Positions 18,230 through 27,354 of a DNA stretch of 64,000 bases are shown one piece after another. The stretch covers positions 1-64,000 of the forward strand of contig JADKHG010000012.1 of NCBI GenBank assembly GCA_016721875.1, read 5' to 3'. Position 1 is the stretch's first letter; every line of letters begins with the position of its first letter. This DNA comes from Sphingomonadales bacterium. GTDB taxonomy: Bacteria; Pseudomonadota; Alphaproteobacteria; Sphingomonadales; Sphingomonadaceae. The position numbers were made by a program, and so were the translations under genes. Under the pieces are notes generated by a model that saw only the letters and a program-made list of their open reading frames with translations, made no database searches and was not told the origin of the DNA.

Positions 18230-19294
18230 ATGGATGTAAGTGAACTGCATCATCTAGCAGACTGGTATATCGATCACTATACCAATTTGAATTCACTATA
18301 TAATGCAGTGCTGTCTCCCATACAGCACAACGCCAACCAACCGGGAAAACAACCGGTGGAAAACCAGTTGGATTCACTACTGAGTTATTTGCGAACTATG
18401 AAATTTGATGAATTGTCGCTGCAACAATTACGGATGCTGTCAACTTTGGGTGTCGACCGTTTTGTTGGTTCAACAGGATCCGATTTCATCGAAGCAATAA
18501 TTCGAACTTCGGACTATGATCCGGCCACAGCAGCTACAAAAATTAATCAAGCATTGAGCACATTAAGCGAGGCGCATTCTGGCTTCTCATCGTACCGCAA
18601 AGCCATTGAAGCGCTAAAAATAGCGGATTCGGAACCTAAAAGCCTCACTGACACGATTACGGTTAGAGTTGGTTTTCAGAGTGACGCGTCGATTGAGAAC
18701 ATTACTGATTGGAAAGTTTCGGCGCAGGATTGGTACGACATCATCCGTGGGCTTGCCCTAGCCGCTAATGAGGCTCCAGAGGATACAAAAATAGTTGGCG
18801 CTTCAACTGGCTCGATCATCCTGATTTTGGCTGGAACTTTATCGGTAACAACCCTGCTGGCTCTCATATCGAAGAATATTGCTTCGGTTGCGAAGGACAT
18901 CATCGGAATTAGAAATCAAATTGAGACGCTTCGACAGCAGAAGCTGTTGACGACTGTTATCGAAAAAGAATTGAAAAAGCAGGAAACAACAAAAAAAGAT
19001 CAAGCTCTCAAAGAAATCATATCACTGATCAAAAAGCAGACGCCAGGCCTCGACGGTGAACAAGTCACTGCCGTCGAAAGTTCGATCAAAAAGCTTCTGA
19101 CGTTTAACGAAAAAGGAGGCAACGTCGATTTTGTCGCCCCAGATACTGATGGCGATGATCCGGACGAAGATGAATCGGAAGGAAATGAAGAGAGGCGAGG
19201 TGCCTTAGCGGCAGTTCGGAGTGCAATTCATGAATATCAGGAAGTTAGAGAACAGATAAAGCTACTAAGCGATTTCTCTAATAATCAAAATTAG
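18230..19294 (+). CDS. AT-rich orphan protein with one membrane helix
   Basis: 354 residues, unrecognised. Base composition is clearly AT-richer than the neighbours and the strand is opposite to the trp genes, both signs of transfer. Helical N-terminal half to about residue 130; then a strand-helix-strand segment, ITVRVGFQ (143-150), WKVSAQDWYDIIRGLALAANEAPED (161-185), KIVGASTGSIIL (187-198); a hydrophobic helix at about 194-214; a lysine-rich coiled coil (215-275); an acidic stretch (305-321) and a last helix. The strand-helix-strand plus glycine-serine-hydrophobic segment recalls bacterial TRADD-N-like or other effector-associated modules, but that is only an impression. Its stop is nine bases from the trpD stub. 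Confidence 0.6.
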   Translation: MDVSELHHLADWYIDHYTNLNSLYNAVLSPIQHNANQPGKQPVENQLDSLLSYLRTMKFDELSLQQLRMLSTLGVDRFVGSTGSDFIEAIIRTSDYDPATAATKINQALSTLSEAHSGFSSYRKAIEALKIADSEPKSLTDTITVRVGFQSDASIENITDWKVSAQDWYDIIRGLALAANEAPEDTKIVGASTGSIILILAGTLSVTTLLALISKNIASVAKDIIGIRNQIETLRQQKLLTTVIEKELKKQETTKKDQALKEIISLIKKQTPGLDGEQVTAVESSIKKLLTFNEKGGNVDFVAPDTDGDDPDEDESEGNEERRGALAAVRSAIHEYQEVREQIKLLSDFSNNQN

Positions 19295-19302
19295 CAATTT
19301 GG

Positions 19303-19476
19303 CTAAAACCCAACCCAACAATCCAACAAAGCCTTCGCCAGCCCCTTATCAATAGCCTCGGCGGCTTCCTCCACGCCTGAACGCCAGTCACTCGCATGTC
19401 CCGCAACCATCAACGCAGCAGCGGAGTTGAAGAGGACAGCGTCGCGATAGGCGCGGTCTTGGGCGGTTTCCAGTGA
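19303..19476 (-). pseudogene. 3' stub of a second trpD copy
   Basis: Read on the minus strand, this encodes the last 55 or so residues of TrpD with no start: AQDRAYRDAVLFN, then AALMVAGHASDWRSGVEEA, AAEAIDKGLAKALLDCW and a stop. It aligns with the end of the full trpD at 21537-21707, with about four in five bases identical by eye. The first 44 bases next to the Lrp gene are almost identical (one difference), while the rest has diverged. The reading frame is intact, unlike the full copy, which has one base missing at the matching place. Confidence 0.85.
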
Positions 19477-19479
19477 GCC

Positions 19480-19941
19480 TTACACAGGTATCACGCTTGT
19501 TACCTTCAAGCGATCCATGACCACCGTTGTCTTAAAGCGCTTGATATTGGCATTTCCGGTGAAGTGCCTTTCTGTAAATGCCTTATAGTCCGCCATATTC
19601 GGGACCAGGATAACTGAAATCAAATCGGCATCGCCCGTCACATAATAGCATTGTTGGACAAAGGGATCGCCAATCAATCGCTCTTTGATGCTTTCCAGCT
19701 GTGCGGTGCTTTCGCTTTCCAACGAAATCTCGGCAATTATCGTCAAAGGATGGCCGACTTTATCTGGATCGACAATCGCACGAACGGCGAGGATGGTGCC
19801 ATTGTCCTTCATGCGCTGCACCCGACGAAGTGTCGCAGACGCCGAAAGATTCACTCGGCTTCCAATTTCGGCGTAGCTCAGAGAGGCATTTTCCTGCATC
19901 AGCTTCAAAATCGCGCGATCGAAGCGGTCTAGATGCTCCAT
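19480..19941 (-). CDS. Lrp/AsnC family transcriptional regulator
   Basis: A 153-residue regulator from the ATG at 19941 (MEHLDRFDRAIL). The N-terminal helix-turn-helix covers residues 5-60 (NASLSYAEIGSRVNLSASATLRRVQRM) and is followed by the RAM ligand-binding domain with its strand GDADLISVILVPNM. Such proteins usually sense amino acids. The gene is divergent from the exported amidohydrolase, which is the most likely target, with about 130 bases between the starts. The stop abuts the trpD stub, marking the edge of an inserted block. Confidence 0.85.
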   Translation of the reverse strand: MEHLDRFDRAILKLMQENASLSYAEIGSRVNLSASATLRRVQRMKDNGTILAVRAIVDPDKVGHPLTIIAEISLESESTAQLESIKERLIGDPFVQQCYYVTGDADLISVILVPNMADYKAFTERHFTGNANIKRFKTTVVMDRLKVTSVIPV

Positions 19942-20069
19942 TGTGTGTCTTCCTGCCAGTACGCAATAATCCTGCGCCAATTGTGCCAAATTAGCAGAGA
20001 TTTTGCGCCACTGATACACTATTGTTGCGTTGATAGTGGCCTTGATTGGCGGCAACACGGGAAAATGAA

Positions 20070-21521
20070 ATGAGACCTGATCTTCTGAAATATCGTCAAA
20101 TTGCCAAAATATTCGCCAAATCGGCGGTGGTTTTTGCAATTGGCCTGACATCTGCTCAGGTGTTGGCCGCGCCGACCAAGCCCGCAAAAAATGATCCGTC
20201 GGTGACGGTGATTGAGCATGTCAATGTCTTGCCGATGACTGAAAAAGGCGATGTCATGGCCGACACAACAGTGGTGATCGAAAATGGGCGAATAACCTCG
20301 CTTGGCGGCATTGTGCCAAAGGGGGCAAGGCGACTTAACGGCAAAGGCAAATGGTTGATCCCCGGTTTGGCGGACATGCATGTCCACTTACTATCCGACG
20401 GATCGCCGCGCCCGCCGAAATACCCGACCGAAGCGCCGACGATGTTCTTCGACACGCAGGATATCATGACGCCCTATATCGCAAATGGGGTGACTCAGTT
20501 GGTCAATCTGGATGCCGTTGCGGCGTCAGTGGGACAACGAAATGAGATCGCATCGGGAAACGTTTTGGGACCGAACATCGCGCTTGCCGCGGTAATCAAC
20601 GGCGGCGATGGCCGGGGACGCATTGCCAATACTCCCGCCGATGGTCGTCAGACCGTTCGCAATATCAAGGCCGAGGGCTATGATTTCGTCAAAGTCTATT
20701 CCGACCTTGATGTCGCGACATTTACCGCAATTGTTGATGAGGCCAATTCGCAAGGCATGAAGGTGCTGGGCCATATTCCAGAAGCCTTTGAAGGCCAGTT
20801 GGAAAAGGCATTTATGCCGGGGTTCGCGATGGTCGCGCATGCCGAAGAATTCTCAAAACAATCTGCTGACTTCAGCGATGCAGATGCAGCGCGCTTTGCG
20901 CGGTTGGCAAAGCAGAACGGGACATGGGTTTCGCCTACGCTGGTCGTTATGCGCTGGATTGCTAGCGAGACCCGTTCGCTCGACGAAATGAAAGCGAACC
21001 CCGACCTGAAATATATGCACCCTTTGCTGCAAAGCAAATGGACGACCGCAAACCGCTATAACCGCAATTCATCGCCCGAGCTGATCGCCCATTTTGACCG
21101 GATGGTCGAATTCCATCGCCGTTTGGTAAAGGCGCTGAAAGCGGAAGGCGTGCCGATGGTCGCTGGAACCGATGCGATGACGTCAGGTGTCGTCGGTGGA
21201 TTTTCGTTGCACGAAGAACTGGAATTGTTGGTCGGTGCGGGGATGACCAATGAAGAGGCGCTGGCATCGGCAACGCGACTTCCGGCAATTTGGTTGGGTG
21301 TTGATGGTGATCGAGGCACGGTCGAGGTCGGCAAGCGTGCTGATCTTGTGTTGCTTGATGCCAACCCGCTGGCGAACATTTCCAACATCCGCAAAATCGC
21401 TGGCGTTTTTGTAAATGGACGCTGGCTAGACCGCGCCGCGCTAGATGCACTTATGGCGGACTTGGTCAAAAGGAACGAGGCAACCAAAGCGGATTTTGAT
21501 TTTGGCAAAATGGGAAAATAG
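20070..21521 (+). CDS. Exported metal-dependent amidohydrolase
   Basis: From the ATG at 20070 the protein has 483 residues with a signal peptide (residues 1-33, hydrophobic FAKSAVVFAIGLTSAQVLA). The amidohydrolase barrel shows the HxH metal motif in ADMHVHLL (104-106), further histidines in LGHIPEAF and MVAHAEE, and the aspartate in AGTDAMTSG. It is close to imidazolonepropionase-like and dipeptidase-type enzymes of this superfamily; the substrate cannot be read. The divergent AsnC-type regulator suggests amino-acid or dipeptide control. It lies inside the trp operon on the opposite strand. Confidence 0.85.
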   Translation: MRPDLLKYRQIAKIFAKSAVVFAIGLTSAQVLAAPTKPAKNDPSVTVIEHVNVLPMTEKGDVMADTTVVIENGRITSLGGIVPKGARRLNGKGKWLIPGLADMHVHLLSDGSPRPPKYPTEAPTMFFDTQDIMTPYIANGVTQLVNLDAVAASVGQRNEIASGNVLGPNIALAAVINGGDGRGRIANTPADGRQTVRNIKAEGYDFVKVYSDLDVATFTAIVDEANSQGMKVLGHIPEAFEGQLEKAFMPGFAMVAHAEEFSKQSADFSDADAARFARLAKQNGTWVSPTLVVMRWIASETRSLDEMKANPDLKYMHPLLQSKWTTANRYNRNSSPELIAHFDRMVEFHRRLVKALKAEGVPMVAGTDAMTSGVVGGFSLHEELELLVGAGMTNEEALASATRLPAIWLGVDGDRGTVEVGKRADLVLLDANPLANISNIRKIAGVFVNGRWLDRAALDALMADLVKRNEATKADFDFGKMGK

Positions 21522-21536
21522 CGGCGTTGCGGAGCT

Positions 21537-22606
21537 TTAGAAGCTGATCCAGCACTCCAGCAAAGCCTTGGCCAACCCCTTGTCGATGGCTTCCGCAGCT
21601 TCCTCAACGCCTGAATGCCAGTCTTGGGCATGTCCCGCCACAATCAGCGCTCCGGCGGGTTGAAGAGGACAGCGTCGCGATAGGCGCGGTCTTGGGCGGA
21701 TTCCTGTGTGCCAACGAGCAGGCGGCGCAGGGCAGCGGCGTTATAGTGCGCGTCGCCGCCTTTCAGGGCTTCGCTCGGATGACGGGGGAGGTTTGCCGTT
21801 TCGGGGGTGATTCTACCTATCTGACCTATCCCGTTCGCATCGAGCGTAGTCGAGATGCCTTTCGGTTGCGCGCTGCTTTGCGGTGTCTCGACTTCGCTCG
21901 ACACGAACGGTTTTGTTATGTTGGAAACCGATGACCCAACCCGCACAAAACTGCTCGCTCCCGAAATCGACAGCTCGTCCAGCGGCTCGTCGCCCGCAAC
22001 CAGCATTGCATCTTCATAACCAAGCAATTCCAGCGCAGCCGCATAAACCGGCATGAAATCAGGTCGCGCCACACCGATCAACTGGCGCTTGACGCCCGCC
22101 GGATTACAAGCGGGGCCAGTCAGGTTGAAGATGGTGCGCCGCCCGATTTCCTTACGTATTGGGGCGAGGCGACCCAGGGCGGGGTGGTATTTCTGTGCGA
22201 ACAGGAATGCGATGCCCAGGTCGGCCAGCGTTGCCTCTGCGGTCTCTGCCGCGCGGTCCAGATTCAATCCCAGCGCCTCCAGCGTATCGGCACCGCCTGC
22301 CTTACTCGACGCTGCGCGGTTGCCATGTTTGGCGACCGGCACGTCGCAAGCGGCAACGACAATCGCGACGGCAGTGGAGACATTCAGGCTGTGCGCTCCG
22401 TCGCCGCCGGTGCCGCAGACGTCGATTGCGCCTTCAGGAGCCGTCACCCGGATCATCCGCGCGCGCATGGCCCGGATGGCGCCTGCGATCTCCTCAGACG
22501 TCTCGTCGCGCTCGGCCATTTCGATCAAGGTGGCCTTGATCGCATCGTCGGACATTTCGCCGTCGAGCATTTTGCCGAACAGTTGCTCTGCTTCAACGGC
22601 GTTCAT
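21537..22606 (-). CDS. trpD: Anthranilate phosphoribosyltransferase (frame broken near the end, REP insertion)
   Basis: Transfers phosphoribosyl to anthranilate in tryptophan synthesis. It shows the conserved DVCGTGGDGAHSLNVSTA (PRPP loop), KHGNRAASSKAG and GRRTIFNLTGPACNP segments. Two oddities: about 27 residues absent from relatives lie between VRVGSS and IGQIGRITPE, encoded by an inverted-repeat element; and near 21658 one base is missing, so the frame stops at 21644 instead of reading on to LLECWISF and the stop at 21537. The stub at 19303 shows the intact frame. The start overlaps the corrected ycxB-like stop (ATGA). Confidence 0.9.
21831..21910. repeat. REP-like inverted repeat inside trpD
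   Basis: The left arm, 21831-21859, and the right arm, 21882-21910, are imperfect reverse complements built on CCGTTCG..TCGAGCG.AGTCGAGA. Two of the differing positions are paired changes (CA/TG), as in a folded structure under selection. Repeats of this type, with GTGTCGAGCGAAGTCGAGAC cores, are common between genes in sphingomonads. Here it lies in frame inside a coding region. Confidence 0.75.
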
Positions 22607-23129
22607 GTCTTTTCCTTCACGCCTGCCACGATCAAATGCCCCTGAATAGCATCGGCAATTTCAGCCATTCCTTCACCAGTGGTCGGGAAAAATTGAACAA
22701 AGCTTCCGAACGATACAGCAGCAAAATGTCTTTCCCTCGCCTCCACTGGTAAAAATCGGACCAAGGAGTCGTGATTTTGCCCGAGGGAATTTCGGTTTCA
22801 TAGGCATCATCATTCCACCGGACGATGAAGGGGTGGCGCAGATCGCTTTGCTGCTGGAATACCCGGCGGGTGAAGCGCGGGAGCCACCAATAACGGGTCA
22901 GCAAAATAATCACGACCAATACGACCAACGCCCAAAGGAGCATGGCCAAGATTAACTTCAAAGCGTGAGAAGCGCTTGAAAAACCATCGACCGCCGCCAG
23001 CACCAATCCTACTAGGCCGCCAAAAACCAGATAGAAGACGATCTGCTTTTTCCGCAGAGCGGAATAATGTGTGCGATACGCCGATTGCAGCATTTCCTCG
23101 GTCGGCGCTAAACTGATTTCTCCGCTCAT
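22603..23129 (-). CDS. YcxB-like membrane protein within the trp operon (frame broken)
   Basis: A protein of about 175 residues with two membrane helices (around 29-49 and 59-81) followed by a soluble YcxB-type domain (IVRWNDDAYETEIPSGKITTPWSDFYQW). As given the frame ends at 22632 after an odd tail. Adding one base to the A run at 22688-22692 yields FNFFPTTGEGMAEIADAIQG and a stop at 22603 that overlaps the trpD ATG by four bases. The start overlaps the trpG stop (ATGA). The tight coupling on both sides suggests co-production with the tryptophan enzymes, but its role is unknown. Confidence 0.7.
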
Positions 23130-23722
23130 ACCCGTTCCTTGACGGGCATTCCCGCCAGTCGCATGAAGTTTGCGAGTATCGCATGGCCATGTTCTGTGGC
23201 GATGCTTTCGGGGTGGAATTGGACGCCATGGATCGGCAATTCCTTGTGCCGGAATCCCATGACATTGCCGTCGTCGCTGGTCGCGTTGACGATCAACGCG
23301 TCGGGTATGTTTTCGACAATCAGCGAGTGATAACGCGTCGCGGTGAAGGGCGAGGGCAGGCCCGCAAACAGCCCGCTGCCGTCATGGCTAACCGGCGAAG
23401 TCTTGCCATGCATCAACCCCCCGCGCACCACTTGGCCGCCGAAATGCTGGCCGATAGTCTGGTGACCTAGGCAGACGCCGAGCAAAGGCTTCCTCGCCTC
23501 CGCACAGGCCGCAACCATATCGAGACAGATACCCGCTTCATTGGGCGTGCAAGGGCCGGGTGATAGCAAGAATGCCTGCGCGCCGCTCGACAAAGCCTGT
23601 CCGGCAGAAATTGCATCGTTGCGCACAACCTCGACCTCCGCCCCCAATTCCTGAAGATAATGCACCAGGTTGAAGGTGAAGCTGTCATAATTGTCGATGA
23701 CGAGGATGCGGTTGTTGCTCAT
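23126..23722 (-). CDS. trpG: Anthranilate synthase component II (glutamine amidotransferase)
   Basis: Supplies ammonia from glutamine to TrpE. From the ATG at 23722 (MSNNRILVIDNYDSF) it has 198 residues; an upstream in-frame start would add a proline/arginine-rich tail that lies inside trpE and is rejected. The class I amidotransferase triad is present: cysteine in GVCLGHQTIG, histidine and glutamate in GVQFHPESIATEHG. It overlaps the trpE stop by four bases. Confidence 0.96.
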   Translation of the reverse strand: MSNNRILVIDNYDSFTFNLVHYLQELGAEVEVVRNDAISAGQALSSGAQAFLLSPGPCTPNEAGICLDMVAACAEARKPLLGVCLGHQTIGQHFGGQVVRGGLMHGKTSPVSHDGSGLFAGLPSPFTATRYHSLIVENIPDALIVNATSDDGNVMGFRHKELPIHGVQFHPESIATEHGHAILANFMRLAGMPVKERV

Positions 23723-25233
23723 TGCCCGAACCCTGCCTCTCCGGCCACGCGAACGGCTTCGCGGGCTGCTGCCATCAAGGCCCCAGCCTTCGCCTCGCAC
23801 TCGCGCTGTTCATAGGCCGGGTCGCTATCCGCGACGATGCCCGCACCTGCTTGTACGTGCAGCATGCCATCCTTGACGATGCCGGTGCGCAATACGATGC
23901 AGCTGTCCATATTGCCGTCGGGCGAAAAATAGCCGACGCCGCCTGCATAGGCTCCACGGGTTTCGGGTTCGAGCTCCGCGATGATTTCACAAGCGCGGAC
24001 CTTGGGTGCTCCCGAAACGGTGCCTGCCGGAAAGCCTGCGAACAGCGCGTCGAGCGCGTCTTTGCCCTTCGCCAGGCGACCGACGACGTTGGAGACAATG
24101 TGCATCACATGGCTGTAAAATTCGACCATATAGCTGTCGGTCACCGTCACGCTGCCGCCTTCGGTGACGCGGCCGACATCGTTGCGGCCGAGATCGAGCA
24201 GCATCAGATGCTCGGCGCGTTCCTTGGGATCGGCGAGCAAGCTATCGCGGTTTTCGGCATCCTCCAGCGCGGTTTTGCCGCGCGGGCGGGTTCCAGCAAT
24301 CGGACGGATGGTGACTTCGCCGTCGCGCAGCCGGACGAGAATTTCGGGGCTCGATCCGATCAGGGCAAAGCCGGGCATGTCGAGGAAATAGAGGAAGGGC
24401 GAGGGATTGATCCGCCGCAACGCGCGGTAGAGATTTACTGGTGGCAAGGTGAAGGGCAGGGTGAAGCGCTGGGCGAGCACCACCTGAAAGATGTCGCCTG
24501 CTGCGATATAATCCTTCGCCCTCAGGACCATGTCGGCATAGCGTTCGCGTGGAACCACGGGTGTCGGATCGGGCAGCAAAGGCAAGTCTGCTGCGTGTGT
24601 ATGTTGAGGGATTGGCCCTGCCAGCCGCGCCGCCGCCTCCTCAATCCGCTCCTGCGCTCGCGCGACTGCTATGGCAGCATCGGCCCCAGCCTCCCACACC
24701 GGTGAAGCGATGTAGAGCCGGTCGGCGAGACGGTCGAACACCAAGATCACCGTGGGCCGCACGAACATCATATCGGGCACGCCAATCGGGTTTTCCGGCG
24801 GGCGGGGGAGTTTTTCGACCAGCCCGACGGTTTCATATCCGAAATGCCCCACCAGACAGGCAAAGGCAGGCGGCAGTTCGGGCGGCATGTCGATACGGCA
24901 CTGGTTCACCAACGCGCGGAGTGCATCAAGCGCGCTTTCTCCTGCAGGTGCAAACGCCGCAGGGTCAGTTGCCCAGTTCCGGTTGATTTCAGGCGCATCG
25001 CCATTGGCGCGGAAGACCAGATCCGGCGCAATCCCGATCAGGCTGTAACGCCCGCGCACCGCGCCGCCCTCGACCGATTCCAGGATGAAATCACCGCGTC
25101 CGGGTTCGAACAATTTGAGTGTTGCGGAAACCGGGGTTTCGGTGTCGGCGACATAGTCGCGCCATACCAGCGCCGCGCGGCCATTGTTCAGCGCTTCAAG
25201 TGCCTGCGCGTCCCTGTTGTCGCTATCCGCCAT
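23719..25233 (-). CDS. trpE: Anthranilate synthase component I
   Basis: Makes anthranilate from chorismate, the first step of tryptophan synthesis. At 504 residues it shows the feedback-site element LESVEGG-RGRYS near residues 50-62 and the chorismate-binding C-terminal domain (IAAGDIFQVVLAQRF, PIAGTRPRG, DLGRNDVGRV, FPAGTVSGAPKVRA, GGVGYFSPDGNMD). It is the first trp gene, 18 bases after the ppiD stop, so it may share the ppiD promoter. No leader-peptide attenuator is visible in that short gap. Confidence 0.97.
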   Translation of the reverse strand: MADSDNRDAQALEALNNGRAALVWRDYVADTETPVSATLKLFEPGRGDFILESVEGGAVRGRYSLIGIAPDLVFRANGDAPEINRNWATDPAAFAPAGESALDALRALVNQCRIDMPPELPPAFACLVGHFGYETVGLVEKLPRPPENPIGVPDMMFVRPTVILVFDRLADRLYIASPVWEAGADAAIAVARAQERIEEAAARLAGPIPQHTHAADLPLLPDPTPVVPRERYADMVLRAKDYIAAGDIFQVVLAQRFTLPFTLPPVNLYRALRRINPSPFLYFLDMPGFALIGSSPEILVRLRDGEVTIRPIAGTRPRGKTALEDAENRDSLLADPKERAEHLMLLDLGRNDVGRVTEGGSVTVTDSYMVEFYSHVMHIVSNVVGRLAKGKDALDALFAGFPAGTVSGAPKVRACEIIAELEPETRGAYAGGVGYFSPDGNMDSCIVLRTGIVKDGMLHVQAGAGIVADSDPAYEQRECEAKAGALMAAAREAVRVAGEAGFGQ

Positions 25234-25251
25234 CCGCCCAAGCTGCCGCGC

Positions 25252-27195
25252 CTATTGCCCGTTGGTGCCGCGTGTGGTGAGTTCCTTCTTGCGGCGCGCA
25301 ATCAGTTCTTCGTTACGGGTCACGCCCGATTCCTTGGCGGCGGCGTTGATCATCTGCGCAATATATTCCTGCGCGAGCAAGCCTTCCATTTCCTGACGTC
25401 GGGCGGCGAGCATTTCGGTTTCCTTGCTGGCATCGCCCTTGATCACCTCGTTCAGCTGAACGATAAACCAGCCACGATCCCCGCCAGCACTCAGCGTCTT
25501 GGCAGTGCCCTTTTTCATCGCGAACAGCATCATCAGCGGCGGCGGTATCTGCTGACCCGTCGACATCTGGCCGCGTGTGCCCGATACGGTTTCAGGAGCA
25601 GGAAGACGCACGCCTGTTGCGGCGAGCGCTTCATTTAGCGACTTGCCACCGGCAATGGCTTTGCGAACCTGCTCTGCCACGGCTTTCGCCTTCTTGTCGC
25701 CTTCCGCCAGCGCCCATTGCTTGGCAACGACGTCGCGGATTTCCTTGAGCGGGGCAGGGGCAGCTTCGACCGCCTCGGCAACCGCAATCATCGCAAATTT
25801 TTCGCCGGGAACGATTTCAATCAGCTGCGCCGAACTGTCGGTTTCAAGGTCAAAAGCCGCAGGCAGAATACGCGCCATTTCCGGGATCGGCTTGTAAGCG
25901 GGGTTGTCCGGGTTCTGCCCAGTGGCGAACAGCATCGGCGTGGTTTCCACCGTCAGCCCTTGCGCCTTTGCCATGTCGGCAATCGTCGCGCCGCTGTCGA
26001 ATTCACTTTCAATCTCGGTGGTCAGATCGGCGAGCAATTCGCCGCGCTTTTCACCTGCAATTGTCTTGGAAATTTCATCGCGGACCGCAGCCAGCGGCTT
26101 CGCGCCAAGCTGTTTGACCGCACTGACCCGCGCCAGATGCCAGCCCACCGCACCCTTGGCCGGCCGCGAAACGCCATTGGCCGAGGCCGCGAAGATCGCA
26201 TCGGCAACCGCCTTTGTGGTTTCCTTGGTCAGCGCATCGCGAGTCATGCCCGATTTGGTCGAGGCCGACAGCCCAACCGCGCTGGCAACCGCGCCAATGT
26301 TTTCGCCCGCTGTTATGCGATCAGCCGCAGCCTTCGCAGCGGCTTCGGTCGGGAAGACCACCTGCGTAAAATCGCGTGTTTCGGTCGCGGCATATTGCGC
26401 GGCATTGGTCTTGTAATAATCGGCAATGTCTTTTTCGGTCGGTTCTGCCTTGGCGTTGACCACCGATGCGTCGAATATCGCATAGCTGACCGAACGCTTT
26501 TCAGGAATGGTGTAGCGGCTAGCGTTGGTCTTGTAGAATTGGGCCAGCACGGTTTCGCTCGGTGGCGTTGTCGGCACAAAAGCTGCCGCCGGAACCACGC
26601 CTACCTGTCCACTGCGCTTTTCGAGCAGGAGTGAAGCATAAGGCAGCACCAGCGATTCGGGTGCTTTGCCAGCCTTGCCCGCAATCCCTAGCATTTGCCG
26701 CGCGTAAAAATTCTGCGTCAGGTCATCGCGGACCATTTTTTCGGTCAACCCCATCTGCCGCAAAAAGCCTTCAAACGCAGGACGGCTGAATTTGCCATCG
26801 ACGCCTTTGACGCCGGGGAATTGCAAGATTTCGGAATCGACCAGCCGCTTGCTGACCGCAATACCGTTGTCTGCGCCATAAGTGGCAAGCGCATAGCGGT
26901 TGAGCAGCGCGTTCAGCGTGGAATCATACCCGCCGCTTTCGACAAATTTGGCCATGTCGAGCGTGGGATTGTCCTTACGCTCCGCCTCCAGCCGGTTGTC
27001 GAGTGCCTGATCGAGCTCGCCCAGGCTGACATCCTGATCGCCAACCTTGGCCACATTCGCGCCACCAAGCCCGCCAAAACTGCCCGATCCGGTGACATCG
27101 CCCAAAGCAAAGGCAACGCCGATCAACCCGACAAATGCAATGGCAATGACCACACCCCAGCGTGAGTTGATCAGATTTCGGATCGCAGTAATCAT
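25252..27195 (-). CDS. ppiD: Membrane-anchored peptidyl-prolyl isomerase, PpiD/SurA-like
   Basis: A periplasmic folding factor anchored in the inner membrane. Of 647 residues, residues 13-31 form one membrane helix (VVIAIAFVGLIGVAFALGD), followed by a SurA-type N-terminal chaperone domain and a parvulin-like region around residues 240-370 with ETRDFTQVVFPTEAAAKAAA and GAVGWHLARV. The catalytic parvulin residues are poorly conserved, as in many PpiD proteins. It lies just upstream of trpE on the same strand. Confidence 0.88.
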   Translation of the reverse strand: MITAIRNLINSRWGVVIAIAFVGLIGVAFALGDVTGSGSFGGLGGANVAKVGDQDVSLGELDQALDNRLEAERKDNPTLDMAKFVESGGYDSTLNALLNRYALATYGADNGIAVSKRLVDSEILQFPGVKGVDGKFSRPAFEGFLRQMGLTEKMVRDDLTQNFYARQMLGIAGKAGKAPESLVLPYASLLLEKRSGQVGVVPAAAFVPTTPPSETVLAQFYKTNASRYTIPEKRSVSYAIFDASVVNAKAEPTEKDIADYYKTNAAQYAATETRDFTQVVFPTEAAAKAAADRITAGENIGAVASAVGLSASTKSGMTRDALTKETTKAVADAIFAASANGVSRPAKGAVGWHLARVSAVKQLGAKPLAAVRDEISKTIAGEKRGELLADLTTEIESEFDSGATIADMAKAQGLTVETTPMLFATGQNPDNPAYKPIPEMARILPAAFDLETDSSAQLIEIVPGEKFAMIAVAEAVEAAPAPLKEIRDVVAKQWALAEGDKKAKAVAEQVRKAIAGGKSLNEALAATGVRLPAPETVSGTRGQMSTGQQIPPPLMMLFAMKKGTAKTLSAGGDRGWFIVQLNEVIKGDASKETEMLAARRQEMEGLLAQEYIAQMINAAAKESGVTRNEELIARRKKELTTRGTNGQ

Positions 27196-27354
27196 GGCAT
27201 TCCCATAAGTTATTGGGCCAGACCGGCCAGAACGGCAGCCGCTTTAGGCGGCATTGCAGTGGGGATCAAGCGGGGGGATGGGGTGGGGGTAGTAACGGTT
27301 GTTGAAATATCGGTTTGCGACAACATTTCGGATGCGAGCACAGCCAAACTCTTG

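Noticed and set aside
18072..22606. Insertion sequence or prophage in the trp region
   Set aside because: No transposase, integrase, terminal inverted repeats or phage structural gene was found in the inserted block.
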